This document shows positions 15,281 to 23,400 of a stretch of 44,338 nt of DNA, one piece after another. The stretch spans positions 1 to 44,338 of the forward strand of contig JAUWQI010000009.1 in assembly GCA_030611085.1 (NCBI GenBank), read 5' to 3'. Position numbers and translations under genes: made by a program. How positions within the stretch are numbered: position 1 is the first letter of the stretch; every line of letters begins with the position of its first letter. This DNA is from Dehalococcoidia bacterium. Lineage in GTDB: Bacteria > Chloroflexota > Dehalococcoidia > GIF9 > AB-539-J10. The notes under the pieces were generated by a model. It did no database searches. It was not told the DNA's origin and worked only from the letters and a program-made list of their open reading frames with translations.

Positions 15281-16249
15281 TTAGGCAGGTTTTTCTTTCG
15301 GTGGTTGTGGAGGTGCCGGGTTAACCAAAGCCTTGCCTATCGCTCCAGGGAAAGTTCTTACTACTTCCTCTATGGTCCATCGACCTGCGGATGTATATAT
15401 AGTTTTGTCAGGTATTGAAGCATCTGGGTAATGCTGAATTTGCCCCATGCCGCAGAAAAAGAGCTGACCATTTATATTAGCAGCAGCATCAGATGCCAGA
15501 TACGCTATTAATTTTCCCGCATCTCCTGGGTCACCATATACCTTCTTGCCAAGCTCATCCACTGGGAGTGTATTAGCCACTTTCTCGTCCAAACCATAAT
15601 ATGTAACTGCTAGCGTTCGTAGCTTGTCCTCCGGTATAGAAGAAGTCATTCTAGTCCACCCTGTAGGCATTACTGCGTTTGCTGTAATGCCATATCTACC
15701 CAGGTCTTTGGCTATGCACCGCGTAAAGGATATGATACCACCTTTGGCGGCAGAGTAATTCGCATTGCCTGCGGAAATACCTAAGGCAGCTCTGGAGGCG
15801 ATATTAATTATATGCCCACCCCGCTGCTCTCGCATCAAGGCGGCGGCATGACGGCAAGTATTGAACGTACCATAGAGGTGAACTTTCATCACCAAATCCC
15901 ATTCTTCTGGAGCCATGTTATACATCATACGATCCCTTAATACCCCAGCTACATTTACTAAAATATCTATCTTGCCAAAATTATCAACACAACTCTTGAT
16001 AATAGCCTCAGCGGAACTAAAAGTAGAGACATCGTTATAATTAACGGTTGCATTTACTCCTTTCTTTTTAATCTCCGCTACAGTTTCGTCAGCTGGAGTA
16101 GAGGTAGGTTCAGCACCAGCCAAAGTAACTCCTAAGTCATTCACTACTATATTAGCTCCTTCTTCCGCCAAAGCTAGGGCTATTTCCCTGCCAATTCCTC
16201 GACCAGCACCAGTTACCACCGCATTCTTACCCTTTAGTATTTCACTCAT
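15281..16249 (-). CDS. SDR-family (3R)-3-hydroxyacyl-CoA dehydrogenase-like protein
   Basis: A 322-residue short-chain dehydrogenase close to the dehydrogenase domain of peroxisomal multifunctional enzyme 2. The cofactor motif 'TGAGRGIG' is at residues 13-20, with 'NVAG' at about 99. The catalytic triad is Ser152, Tyr165 and Lys169 in 'NYSAAKGG'. 'VVNDLGV' suggests an NAD preference. It is longer than a minimal SDR (about 250) owing to an insertion near residue 215 and a C-terminal tail. It is the last gene of the reverse-strand acyl-CoA cluster and would oxidise the hydroxyacyl-CoA made by the neighbouring MaoC-type hydratase. Confidence 0.87.
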   Translation of the reverse strand: MSEILKGKNAVVTGAGRGIGREIALALAEEGANIVVNDLGVTLAGAEPTSTPADETVAEIKKKGVNATVNYNDVSTFSSAEAIIKSCVDNFGKIDILVNVAGVLRDRMMYNMAPEEWDLVMKVHLYGTFNTCRHAAALMREQRGGHIINIASRAALGISAGNANYSAAKGGIISFTRCIAKDLGRYGITANAVMPTGWTRMTSSIPEDKLRTLAVTYYGLDEKVANTLPVDELGKKVYGDPGDAGKLIAYLASDAAANINGQLFFCGMGQIQHYPDASIPDKTIYTSAGRWTIEEVVRTFPGAIGKALVNPAPPQPPKEKPA

Positions 16250-16282
16250 GTTTTAATTAACCTCCTTTATTTTTAATTTAAT

Positions 16283-16753
16283 CTACCCTCGAGATAGGAG
16301 CGCAACAGTAGCATTACCTCGAGTTGTTACCTCGCTTTTTCCATTCTCAATCCAAATATCACAATCCACGCAATGTTCGTCACCTTCAACATACTTTTTG
16401 GTGACTTTCCCTTTGCACCACCAGGTTTCCCCTTCCTGAGGCTCAAACATGTCTTTCATTAAACGAGGATAATCCATAGCCCGAAACTGACAGGAGAATT
16501 TCTTTAAATTTCCTTGCTCTCCTATCCAATCACTCATTAATTGAACTAACCAGGCTCGCTTCAATTGCCCATGAACTATAGGCTTACCTACTCCTTGAGA
16601 ATCAGCAAAAGCGTCTTCATAGTGAAGGGGATTGAAATCTCCTGAGGCCCCAGCCCACTTGACCAGCATTTGCCGGCTAGCTACTTTAGGCAAAGGAGTT
16701 ACTTCACTTCTCTCTTCTACATCTTCCCAAAATAATTGTTTTTTCATTTTCAT
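16283..16753 (-). CDS. MaoC-like hot-dog dehydratase subunit (active-site bearing)
   Basis: A 156-residue hot-dog protein with the R-hydratase motif 'GASGDFNPLHYEDAFA' (catalytic Asp and His) and the following 'IVHGQL'. These enzymes hydrate trans-2-enoyl-CoA to the (3R)-hydroxyacyl-CoA. Its partner 28 nt upstream (16782-17258) keeps the fold but lacks the catalytic His. The pair therefore looks like the two halves of a double hot-dog hydratase, as in the actinobacterial ChsH1-ChsH2 complex of steroid degradation. GGAGGTAGG precedes two closely spaced ATGs, so the start may be two codons later. Confidence 0.85.
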   Translation of the reverse strand: MKMKKQLFWEDVEERSEVTPLPKVASRQMLVKWAGASGDFNPLHYEDAFADSQGVGKPIVHGQLKRAWLVQLMSDWIGEQGNLKKFSCQFRAMDYPRLMKDMFEPQEGETWWCKGKVTKKYVEGDEHCVDCDIWIENGKSEVTTRGNATVALLSRG

Positions 16754-16781
16754 CCTACCTCCGCGAAAGGCAAGTTAACTA

Positions 16782-17258
16782 TCATCGGTGAATCAAAGTT
16801 TGGTGTGCCTTAGCTACTATGTCCCCATTTTGATTGGTATAAGTGGTTTCTACAATAGATAAAATCATCTTGCCACTTTTAGTCTCACGCTCCTGAATGC
16901 TAGCTACTCGGGGCACGCTGGCCAAAGTGTCTCCAGCGCGCACTGGCTGAAAGAAATCAAATTCTATTCCACCATCAAGCACTCGACTATAACCAGCTTT
17001 AGTTATGGTATCTATCACCTCTTGCCTTAATTCTGAGAAGAAGGGCATAGCTCTTTTCCACTTAGTTGGCCAACCAAAAAAACCCGGAGGAGCTACAATA
17101 GAGCCATATCTTGAATTTCTGGCATATTCCTCATCCCAATAAAGTGGGTTTCGGTCACCTATGGCATCAGCAAATTTCTTAATGGCACCCTTCTCCACTT
17201 CTAATATCACAGTTTCGCCTGCCTTGCCTATAAGCTGAGTGGCTTCTTGTGGTAGCAT
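16782..17258 (-). CDS. FAS1-like/MaoC N-terminal hot-dog subunit (non-catalytic half)
   Basis: A 158-residue hot-dog protein of the FAS1-like dehydratase type. The region equivalent to the hydratase motif reads 'AIGDRNPLYWDEEYA', with Tyr where His is expected, so this subunit probably binds the CoA substrate while the neighbour supplies catalysis. ATG 17258 is preferred: GAGGAGGA lies 7 nt upstream and the domain begins with 'MLPQEATQLIGKAGE'. An upstream GTG at 17291 would add eleven residues unlike the family. It follows the thiolase gene and a 32-codon ORF in the same direction. Confidence 0.83.
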   Translation of the reverse strand: MLPQEATQLIGKAGETVILEVEKGAIKKFADAIGDRNPLYWDEEYARNSRYGSIVAPPGFFGWPTKWKRAMPFFSELRQEVIDTITKAGYSRVLDGGIEFDFFQPVRAGDTLASVPRVASIQERETKSGKMILSIVETTYTNQNGDIVAKAHQTLIHR

Positions 17259-17274
17259 TTGCAAATCCTCCTCT

Positions 17275-17373
17275 TCAGGCCATTCTAACACACAGTTGGC
17301 GAGGAAAGATAACGCCTTTTTCTACTCCCATAATCATAGCTTCGCCTATCTTATCTGTAACAGGTGTTATCAT
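17275..17373 (-). CDS. 32-residue ORF coupled to the thiolase gene by ATGA overlap
   Basis: The thiolase stop (17370-17372) overlaps an ATG (17371-17373) as ATGA on the reverse strand. From it runs a frame of 32 codons, starting 'MITPVTDKIGEAMIMGVEK' and ending 'LCVRMA'. Its TGA stop lies 2 nt upstream of the GAGGAGGA that drives the next gene, so ribosomes could pass through all three frames. The peptide has no membrane segment or known motif. It could be a real microprotein or a leftover of a longer gene. Confidence 0.4.
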   Translation of the reverse strand: MITPVTDKIGEAMIMGVEKGVIFPRQLCVRMA

Positions 17374-18581
17374 GGGGCACCATAAATAACAACTCCACAA
17401 ATAAACTTTCCTGGATGACCTCCCTGATTATGGCTTAATCCCAGGCGAACATTTTTTATCTGGCGAGAGGGCTCCTCGGCTTTCCCCTGAATTTGCTTGT
17501 ATATCTCATAAGTTTCGCGAGTTCCACTTGCCCCTATGGGATGCCCAAAAGACTTTAACCCTCCACTCACGTTAACTGGCATCTCTCCATCATGATAATA
17601 GGCTCTCTTGTCAGTGAATTCCTTCTTATATTTTCCATGTTCACAAAGAAAGAGAGATTCACTAGCTATAAGTTCGGCGATGGAGAAGCAGTCATGATTT
17701 TCTACCATATCGAGTTCCTTACGAGGGTCTTTTATTCCAGCTTCATCATAAGCTTGATGCGCTGCTGCTTCTGTAGCGAGCCAACTGGTGAAGTCAAAAT
17801 CTTCTCTCTCCTTAAACCAGCCAGGACTTGTTCCTACCCCCAATCCTTTAATGGTAACATAATCATCACGGTATCTCTTTGCTTCCTCTGCTGGAACTAA
17901 GATAGCTGCTGCAGCACCATCCGTTACACCACAACAATCATAAAGTCCCAAAGGCCAGGCGATCATAGGAGCTTTCAAGGCATCCTCTACTGTTATCTCT
18001 CTCCTTAAGTGAGCTCTGGGGTTTCTAACCCCATAATAATGGCTTTTTACATCTATTTCTGCTAGCATCCTTTTCCCATCTTCAGGGGAGAAACCATATT
18101 TAGCAAAGTAAGCTGTAGCTGCCATAGCATATCTTCCGGGACCAGTGCTAAAAGCTCCATATACAGGCTCCCACCTCCCGGGAAACATGGCTCCTAATCC
18201 ACCAAAACCTGTATCTTTAAGTTTCTCCACGCCGATTGCCAGCACTAAATCATAAGCTTTAGCGGCTATAGCATAAGTGGCTCCTCTTACAGCCTCTTGC
18301 CCTGAGCCGCAAGCATTCTCCACTCTGGTTACAGGAATAAATTGCGTTTGAAGACTTTGAGAAAGGAGCATCCCCGTAGGTAGTGCACCTTCTACTGTCT
18401 GAGAGCCCAGAAAGGTACCCATCCACGCTGCTTGAATATCTTTAATCTCTATTCCTGCATCCGCACAAGCCTCAGTAGTAGCCTCCCTTATCAGACCCTC
18501 TATGCCTGTATCCCACCTTTCGCCAAATTTGGAACACCCTGCTCCTACAACGGCAACTTTGTCCTTTATGCTCTCTCTCAT
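17370..18581 (-). CDS. SCP2-type thiolase, copy A
   Basis: A 403-residue thiolase of the SCP2/archaeal acetoacetyl-CoA thiolase type. The nucleophilic Cys91 is in 'VENACGSGQEA', with 'NHDCFSIAE' and 'GGLKSFGHPIGASGT' completing the active site, so it should be catalytically competent. It cleaves 3-oxoacyl-CoA or condenses two acyl-CoAs. The gene starts 13 nt after the HMGS-like/DUF35 gene, mirroring archaeal operons where thiolase, DUF35 and HMG-CoA synthase form one complex. A paralogue lies at 20314-21507. Substrate is unknown; the adjoining hydratase and dehydrogenase suggest the last step of a beta-oxidation-like sequence. Confidence 0.88.
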   Translation of the reverse strand: MRESIKDKVAVVGAGCSKFGERWDTGIEGLIREATTEACADAGIEIKDIQAAWMGTFLGSQTVEGALPTGMLLSQSLQTQFIPVTRVENACGSGQEAVRGATYAIAAKAYDLVLAIGVEKLKDTGFGGLGAMFPGRWEPVYGAFSTGPGRYAMAATAYFAKYGFSPEDGKRMLAEIDVKSHYYGVRNPRAHLRREITVEDALKAPMIAWPLGLYDCCGVTDGAAAAILVPAEEAKRYRDDYVTIKGLGVGTSPGWFKEREDFDFTSWLATEAAAHQAYDEAGIKDPRKELDMVENHDCFSIAELIASESLFLCEHGKYKKEFTDKRAYYHDGEMPVNVSGGLKSFGHPIGASGTRETYEIYKQIQGKAEEPSRQIKNVRLGLSHNQGGHPGKFICGVVIYGAP

Positions 18582-18594
18582 CTTATCCTCCTTT

Positions 18595-20013
18595 TTATTC
18601 CCTTACTGGTTTGCATTTCCAGAAGTAATTGTGAACTCCTAAGGCGTCATGGATTCTCCTGAAAGTTACCTCCATAGGCATCCCTACCTTTATATTATTC
18701 ACATCGCGATCCGTCATCTGGCTGAAGAACCTCCCTCCTCCCTCTAAATTAACGACACCCAGAACATTCGGTGGATCTACAACAGGAGCTCTTTCATCCA
18801 TGCTAAAAGTAAACAGAGTTCCTTTTCTATCTGAGAGAGGAATCTCTTCAAGAAATTCCTCAGGAGCCTGGCAGTACATACAAAACTGCTGCATAGGGAA
18901 TTGAGTCTTACCACATTTCTTACATTTATGCCCATGGAATCTAAACACCCACTGACGGTCTCTCCATAACTGAGGGAGAGAGGTCCTTGGTCTATAATCA
19001 GTTGTCTCGGCGAATTGCATAAGGCTTCTGAACTTGATATATTTCCCATAATTATCCAGCATGAGCTTGGATTCGAGATTCTTCTTTATACCTCTTCTAT
19101 CTTTTATTTTTTCTATCCCTTCGGTGACTCGGAGGACATGAGCATCGGCTCCATCCCCATAATTAGCCAATAAAATTCTATCCCCTGGTTTTGCCTCCTC
19201 AAGAGCCCCCACTAAAATCATGGGGGCAAAGGCCGTTCCTGTGTTGCCAAGCTGGTCAAAGAGAGGATTCTGAACTTGTGTCTTAGCATCCAGGCCAAGC
19301 CTCTTTGCCATATCACTGTGAAGTCTCGCATCAGGGGCATAGAAGGCTGCCTTAGCGAAATCCTTAGCGCTTAGATTATGGGCCTTTAGCAAAGCAGAAA
19401 CAGCTTTTTGGAAATGGGGTATATATCCTTCGTCTCGGATGAAACGATCCTCCCAGCTTCGGGTGGTTTTATCATATTCCATTCTCCACATGTCCACGAA
19501 CTCGCTGGTAAGATAATAACTCCCCTCGATTTCTACAGCTATCCCACCTTCTCCGATGAGGAAAGCGGCAGCACCGTCCCCGAAGAGGGGTTCCAAAGCT
19601 GAATTTGGAGGGGGAATGCGGCAATCGGAAGCTACCACTAAAACCTTCTTCGCTGAGCCAGCCTTTACCGCATCCAGGGCCATTCTAAGAGCAATAGTGC
19701 CAGACCTCAAAGAATCAGTAAGGTCAACAGCGATTATATCCTCACGTAGGTCAAGTGCAGCTGCCATTATACTGGCCGATTGCTTTTCCTTGAAAGGCGG
19801 CGTAGTAGAAGCAAAATATAGAGCATCTACAGAACTCTTTTCTATCCCTTTAAGGCAATTCCTTGCTGCCTCCACGCCCATAGTCATGCTATCTTCATCG
19901 ACATTAGCTATAGCTTTCTCTCCCTTTCCTCTCCCTCCCCAAACTTGATTGAGGATTTCTCTGCTCAGTCTATAAATAGGAATATGGGCACCATAAGAAA
20001 TTATTCCTTCCAT
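18595..20013 (-). CDS. HMG-CoA-synthase-like pseudoenzyme fused to DUF35, copy A
   Basis: A 472-residue fusion. Residues 1-310 have the thiolase-fold architecture of HMG-CoA synthase ('GIISYGAHIPIYRLSREI', 'EKAIANVDEDSMTM', 'GDGAAAFLIG', 'GNTGTAFAPMILVGALEEA'). Residues 350-472 are a DUF35 rubredoxin-like zinc ribbon (Cys364, Cys367, Cys378, Cys381) plus OB fold. Aligned by eye to archaeal HMG-CoA synthase recalled from memory, the catalytic Glu, Cys and His correspond to Thr70, Leu102 and Tyr225, so the classical reaction should be impossible. In archaea a separate DUF35 protein bridges thiolase and HMG-CoA synthase. Here the bridge is fused to the inactive partner, suggesting a scaffold or acyl-CoA channel for the thiolase encoded next. 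Confidence 0.85.
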   Translation of the reverse strand: MEGIISYGAHIPIYRLSREILNQVWGGRGKGEKAIANVDEDSMTMGVEAARNCLKGIEKSSVDALYFASTTPPFKEKQSASIMAAALDLREDIIAVDLTDSLRSGTIALRMALDAVKAGSAKKVLVVASDCRIPPPNSALEPLFGDGAAAFLIGEGGIAVEIEGSYYLTSEFVDMWRMEYDKTTRSWEDRFIRDEGYIPHFQKAVSALLKAHNLSAKDFAKAAFYAPDARLHSDMAKRLGLDAKTQVQNPLFDQLGNTGTAFAPMILVGALEEAKPGDRILLANYGDGADAHVLRVTEGIEKIKDRRGIKKNLESKLMLDNYGKYIKFRSLMQFAETTDYRPRTSLPQLWRDRQWVFRFHGHKCKKCGKTQFPMQQFCMYCQAPEEFLEEIPLSDRKGTLFTFSMDERAPVVDPPNVLGVVNLEGGGRFFSQMTDRDVNNIKVGMPMEVTFRRIHDALGVHNYFWKCKPVRE

Positions 20014-20300
20014 ACAACCCTCCTTTTTCTATTTTTAGATTCGCCAGAAGCTCTCTGCTATTCTCCTTTTTCCACTTGTTCTATGTTACCTTTGAGCTAT
20101 ATATTACTTTATCTTGCACTCCCCTATCAAGAATCAAGCTACAGCTTGCTCTTAAAAAGCTTAAGCATGATGTGGTATCTTTGGGAAACAAAAAAACGGC
20201 ATGCGATAGGCAAGACGGCCTTGCACTCCAAGAGTATATGACATTACTTACCTTGAGTGAAGGTCACTAAATAGACCTTCACTAGTGGCCATCAATGCTG
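20014..20300. repeat. Spacer between the two thiolase units, resembling 23158-23400
   Basis: This gap has no credible gene. It aligns by eye with 23158-23400: both contain GATGtgGTATCTT/GATGaaGTATCTT, then ATGcGATAGG/ATGtGATAGG, then GAAGGTCACTAAATAGACC/GAAGGGCATTAAACAGACC in the same order and similar spacing. It therefore seems to be a duplicated upstream region of the HMGS-like gene and may contain its promoter. Confidence 0.6.
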
Positions 20301-20313
20301 CACTCTTAAATCT

Positions 20314-21507
20314 TTAAGGAGCACCGATAATCGTTACGCCGCATTGGAATCTTCCCGGATGCCCCCCTTGATTATGGGCTAGCCCCAGTCGTACATTCTT
20401 AAGTTGCCTTGAGGGGTCTTCTGCCTTACCCTGAAACTGCTTGTAAAACTCGTAAACTTCGCGACCACCACTAGCCCCTATAGGATGACCAAAGGACTTC
20501 AATCCGCCACTGATATTGATAGGAATTTCGCCCTCTTGAGTAAAAACACCTGCATCAACATCTTCTTTAACTCGACCTCTCTCGGAAATCCCTGCTGACT
20601 CGGTAGCAATAGCTTCAGCAATAGAAAAGCAATCATGAAGCTCAGCCATATCCAATTCTTTGCGAGGATTCTTTATTCCTGCCATCTCATATGCTTGCTT
20701 ACAAGCTGCTTCTGTCTCTGGCCAAAATGTATAATCGTAATCCTCTTTCTGCTTGCCCCAACTGGGACCTACAGAAATCCCTGAACCCTTAATCGTTATA
20801 TAATCATCTCGGAAATTCTTGGCCATATCGGCACGACATAAAACTGCTGCCGAAGCTCCATCAGTTACTCCGCAACAGTCATATAAACCTAAAGGCCAAG
20901 CAATCATAGGAGCGTTTATCACTTGCTCCTCAGTGACTTCTATCCGTAAGTGAGCTTTAGGATTTCGGGCACCATTATGATGGCTCTTAACCGAAATCTT
21001 AGCCAGCATTCTTTTTCCTTCTTCGGGGCTCAGTCCATACTTGCTAAAATATCGAGTAGCAGCTAGTGCATAACGTCCAGGACCTGTGCCACCACCCACA
21101 TAAATGGGATGCCACTTGTCCGATTGCAACCTTAGAGTATGGAGCCCACCATAGCCTGTATCCTTCATTTTTTCCACCCCTACAGACAGGCATATATCAT
21201 ATACGCCTGCAGCTATGGCAAAGGCAGGTCCTCTTAAAGTCTCAGCTCCTGTGCCACAAGCGTTTTCTACGTGGGTTACTGGAATATAGTTTAACTTTAA
21301 AGGAGCGGCTAATGCAGCTCCAGTTACTCCGGATGCCATCGTCCCGAACCATGCTGCCTCGATATCCTTAATTTCCACTCCAGCATCCTCAAGAGCCTCA
21401 TAAGTTGCCTCTATAATTAAGTCATCAACATCTTTGTCCCAAAGTTCCCCAAACTGAGTGCAACCCATACCAATTATTGCTACTTTATCTTTGATAGTTC
21501 CTGGCAT
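20314..21507 (-). CDS. SCP2-type thiolase, copy B
   Basis: A 397-residue paralogue of the thiolase at 17370-18581, alike along its whole length. Cys84 in 'VENACGTGAETL', 'LHDCFSIAEAIATE' and 'GGLKSFGHPIGASGG' keep the active site intact. The clearest differences from copy A lie just before the nucleophile (residues 56-75), which lines the acyl pocket, so the two copies may prefer different acyl chains. It begins 10 nt after its own HMGS-like/DUF35 gene. Confidence 0.88.
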   Translation of the reverse strand: MPGTIKDKVAIIGMGCTQFGELWDKDVDDLIIEATYEALEDAGVEIKDIEAAWFGTMASGVTGAALAAPLKLNYIPVTHVENACGTGAETLRGPAFAIAAGVYDICLSVGVEKMKDTGYGGLHTLRLQSDKWHPIYVGGGTGPGRYALAATRYFSKYGLSPEEGKRMLAKISVKSHHNGARNPKAHLRIEVTEEQVINAPMIAWPLGLYDCCGVTDGASAAVLCRADMAKNFRDDYITIKGSGISVGPSWGKQKEDYDYTFWPETEAACKQAYEMAGIKNPRKELDMAELHDCFSIAEAIATESAGISERGRVKEDVDAGVFTQEGEIPINISGGLKSFGHPIGASGGREVYEFYKQFQGKAEDPSRQLKNVRLGLAHNQGGHPGRFQCGVTIIGAP

Positions 21508-21517
21508 TTTATCCTCC

Positions 21518-22939
21518 TTAACATCTTATTGGTCTGGATTTCCAGAAGTAGTTTACAAATCCACCTTGTTCATGGAATTTTCTAAAAGTAAATTCCATTC
21601 GTATTCCAACTCCAAGTTTATCTAACACTTTGTCTGTCATTTGGCCGTAGTACCTTCCGCCACCATCGAGATTGATTACGCTCAAGACATTAGGCAAATC
21701 TATAACTCCAGCTCCTCGCTCATCTATACTGTATGTAAAGAGTTCCCCTTGTTTATCTGACACTCTTACATAATCAAACTCATCCTTTGCCTGACACCAC
21801 ATACAAATTCTCTGGGGAGGGAGTTGGACATGACCGCATTTCCTACACCGGGTGCCATTCCCTCTTATTATTGCTTTGCTCTCCCGCCATATTATATTTA
21901 AGGAACCCTCCAGGGGGTGCATGCGATTTACCTCCCACTCCATGAGATCACGGTAATGGATATACCTCCCATAATTAGGAAGCATGAGTTTTGAATCAAG
22001 GTGCCTCTTTATCCCACGTTTGTCTTTAACCCCTTCTATTCCTGCAGTCGTTTTCAATGCATAAGCATCAGCTCCATCACTGAAATTGACAGTGAGGATC
22101 TTGTCGCCCGGTTTGGCTTCTTCGAGTGCTCCTACCAACATCATTGGTACAAAAGCAGAGCCAGTATTGCCAACTTTATCGAACAAAGGATTCTGTACCT
22201 GAGTTTTATCAAGTTTCAGAGCTCTCGCTGATGCAGCATGCTCTCTGGCATTTGAGCCATAAAAAGCAACCTTTGCGAAATCTGCTAAGTTTACATTATA
22301 CTTTTTTAACAATCCAGATACAGCATCTTCAAGTTGAGGTGTATATATTGCCTCCTTGATAAATCTATCTTCCCATGTCTGGACATAAGTGTCGCTTCTT
22401 CTTCTCCAAACACTAAGATTTTCACTTGAAGTCATATAACTTCCTTCTATCTCAGCGATGATGTCTGAATCTCCAATTAAAAATGCGGCAGCGCCGTCTC
22501 CCAAAACTGATTCAAATGCTGAATCGGGGGGAGGCACTCGACAATCAGAAGCGACTACCAGCACTTTCTTTGCTGAGCCGGCATTAACTGCATCTAGTGC
22601 TGCTTGTAGTGCTATTGTTCCCCCTCGGAGGGAATTTGCGGAGTCAAGTGTCATTATATCATTCCGGAGATCGAGAGCGGCGGCTACTAAGCTTGCGTTT
22701 TGTTTTTCTGTATAAGGCGCAGTCGTTGAAGCAAAGTACACTCTATCAATCAAATTTCGGTCCATGTTACCTATACAATCAAGCGCAGCTTCCACTGCCA
22801 TGGTTATACTATCCTCATCGACATTAGCCACAGCTTTTTCTCCAGGTCTCTCGCGTCCTCCCCAGACTTTAGCAAGCTCAGCTTGGCTTAATCTATAAAT
22901 GGGTATATAGGCGCCGTATGAAACTATTCCTGCTGTCAT
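21518..22939 (-). CDS. HMG-CoA-synthase-like pseudoenzyme fused to DUF35, copy B
   Basis: A 473-residue paralogue of the fusion at 18595-20013, with the same order: inactive HMG-CoA-synthase-like domain (1-310), linker, then DUF35 with zinc ligands in 'CRKCGHVQLPPQRICMWC'. The positions expected to hold catalytic Glu, Cys and His carry Thr72, Leu104 and Tyr227, the same replacements as copy A. That two diverged copies share the triple change argues that the loss is old and selected rather than decay. 'GNTGSAFVPMMLVGALEEAKPGD' and 'GDGAAAFLIG' show that the fold is kept. It opens the reverse-strand operon. Confidence 0.85.
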   Translation of the reverse strand: MTAGIVSYGAYIPIYRLSQAELAKVWGGRERPGEKAVANVDEDSITMAVEAALDCIGNMDRNLIDRVYFASTTAPYTEKQNASLVAAALDLRNDIMTLDSANSLRGGTIALQAALDAVNAGSAKKVLVVASDCRVPPPDSAFESVLGDGAAAFLIGDSDIIAEIEGSYMTSSENLSVWRRRSDTYVQTWEDRFIKEAIYTPQLEDAVSGLLKKYNVNLADFAKVAFYGSNAREHAASARALKLDKTQVQNPLFDKVGNTGSAFVPMMLVGALEEAKPGDKILTVNFSDGADAYALKTTAGIEGVKDKRGIKRHLDSKLMLPNYGRYIHYRDLMEWEVNRMHPLEGSLNIIWRESKAIIRGNGTRCRKCGHVQLPPQRICMWCQAKDEFDYVRVSDKQGELFTYSIDERGAGVIDLPNVLSVINLDGGGRYYGQMTDKVLDKLGVGIRMEFTFRKFHEQGGFVNYFWKSRPIRC

Positions 22940-23086
22940 TCATAAAACCTCCTAAAAAAATTTGGCGGTATATCAAAGAACTAATACTTGCTCAAATTTC
23001 ATTCCTTGATAACCATACTTGGCTTATAACAGGCTCTCCTTTCCGAAAGCCTTGTTAATTGTGCCCTGCTTTATCTCCATCCTCAA

Positions 23087-23157
23087 CTTAGTTGAGGATT
23101 TCCCGACTTACTCTATAAATGAAAATATAAGCACTACAAAACACTATTTATTCCACG
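23087..23157 (-). pseudogene. Decayed 5' end of a third HMGS-like/DUF35 gene
   Basis: This stretch aligns without gaps, by eye, to the first ~23 codons of copy A (19944-20013). TTGAGGATTT is identical, CTCTATAAAT pairs with GTCTATAAAT, and the end TTATTCC is shared. On the reverse strand the same frame reads GINSV..., interrupted by two stops and without a start codon. It is followed upstream by a copy of the spacer found at 20014-20300. No further gene body is visible between it and the start of copy B. Confidence 0.55.
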
Positions 23158-23400
23158 CAATTTCCTCCTTTTCCTTCCAGTCTTTCACTGTTCCTTCTAA
23201 CATATTTTATGTTTTTGGTTTTCTGATTTAGCTCTAAAAGGCAAAGCCCAGCTTTCCCAATGTGATGAAGTATCTTCGAGAAGTGAGGAATGTGTATGTG
23301 ATAGGTATGCTTTCCTATCAACTCGTGTCTCAGGAATATATAGTGCTGTGTACATTTTAACTGAAGGGCATTAAACAGACCCCTACCCGTGGTTACTATC
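23158..23400. repeat. Diverged copy of the 20014-20300 spacer
   Basis: Same ordered blocks as the spacer upstream of HMGS-like copy A, including GTATCTTcGAGAAgtGAGGA and GAAGGGCATTAAACAGACC. With the gene remnant at 23087-23157 it marks an older copy of the duplicated unit. The remaining gap 23401-23763 shows no gene. Confidence 0.6.
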
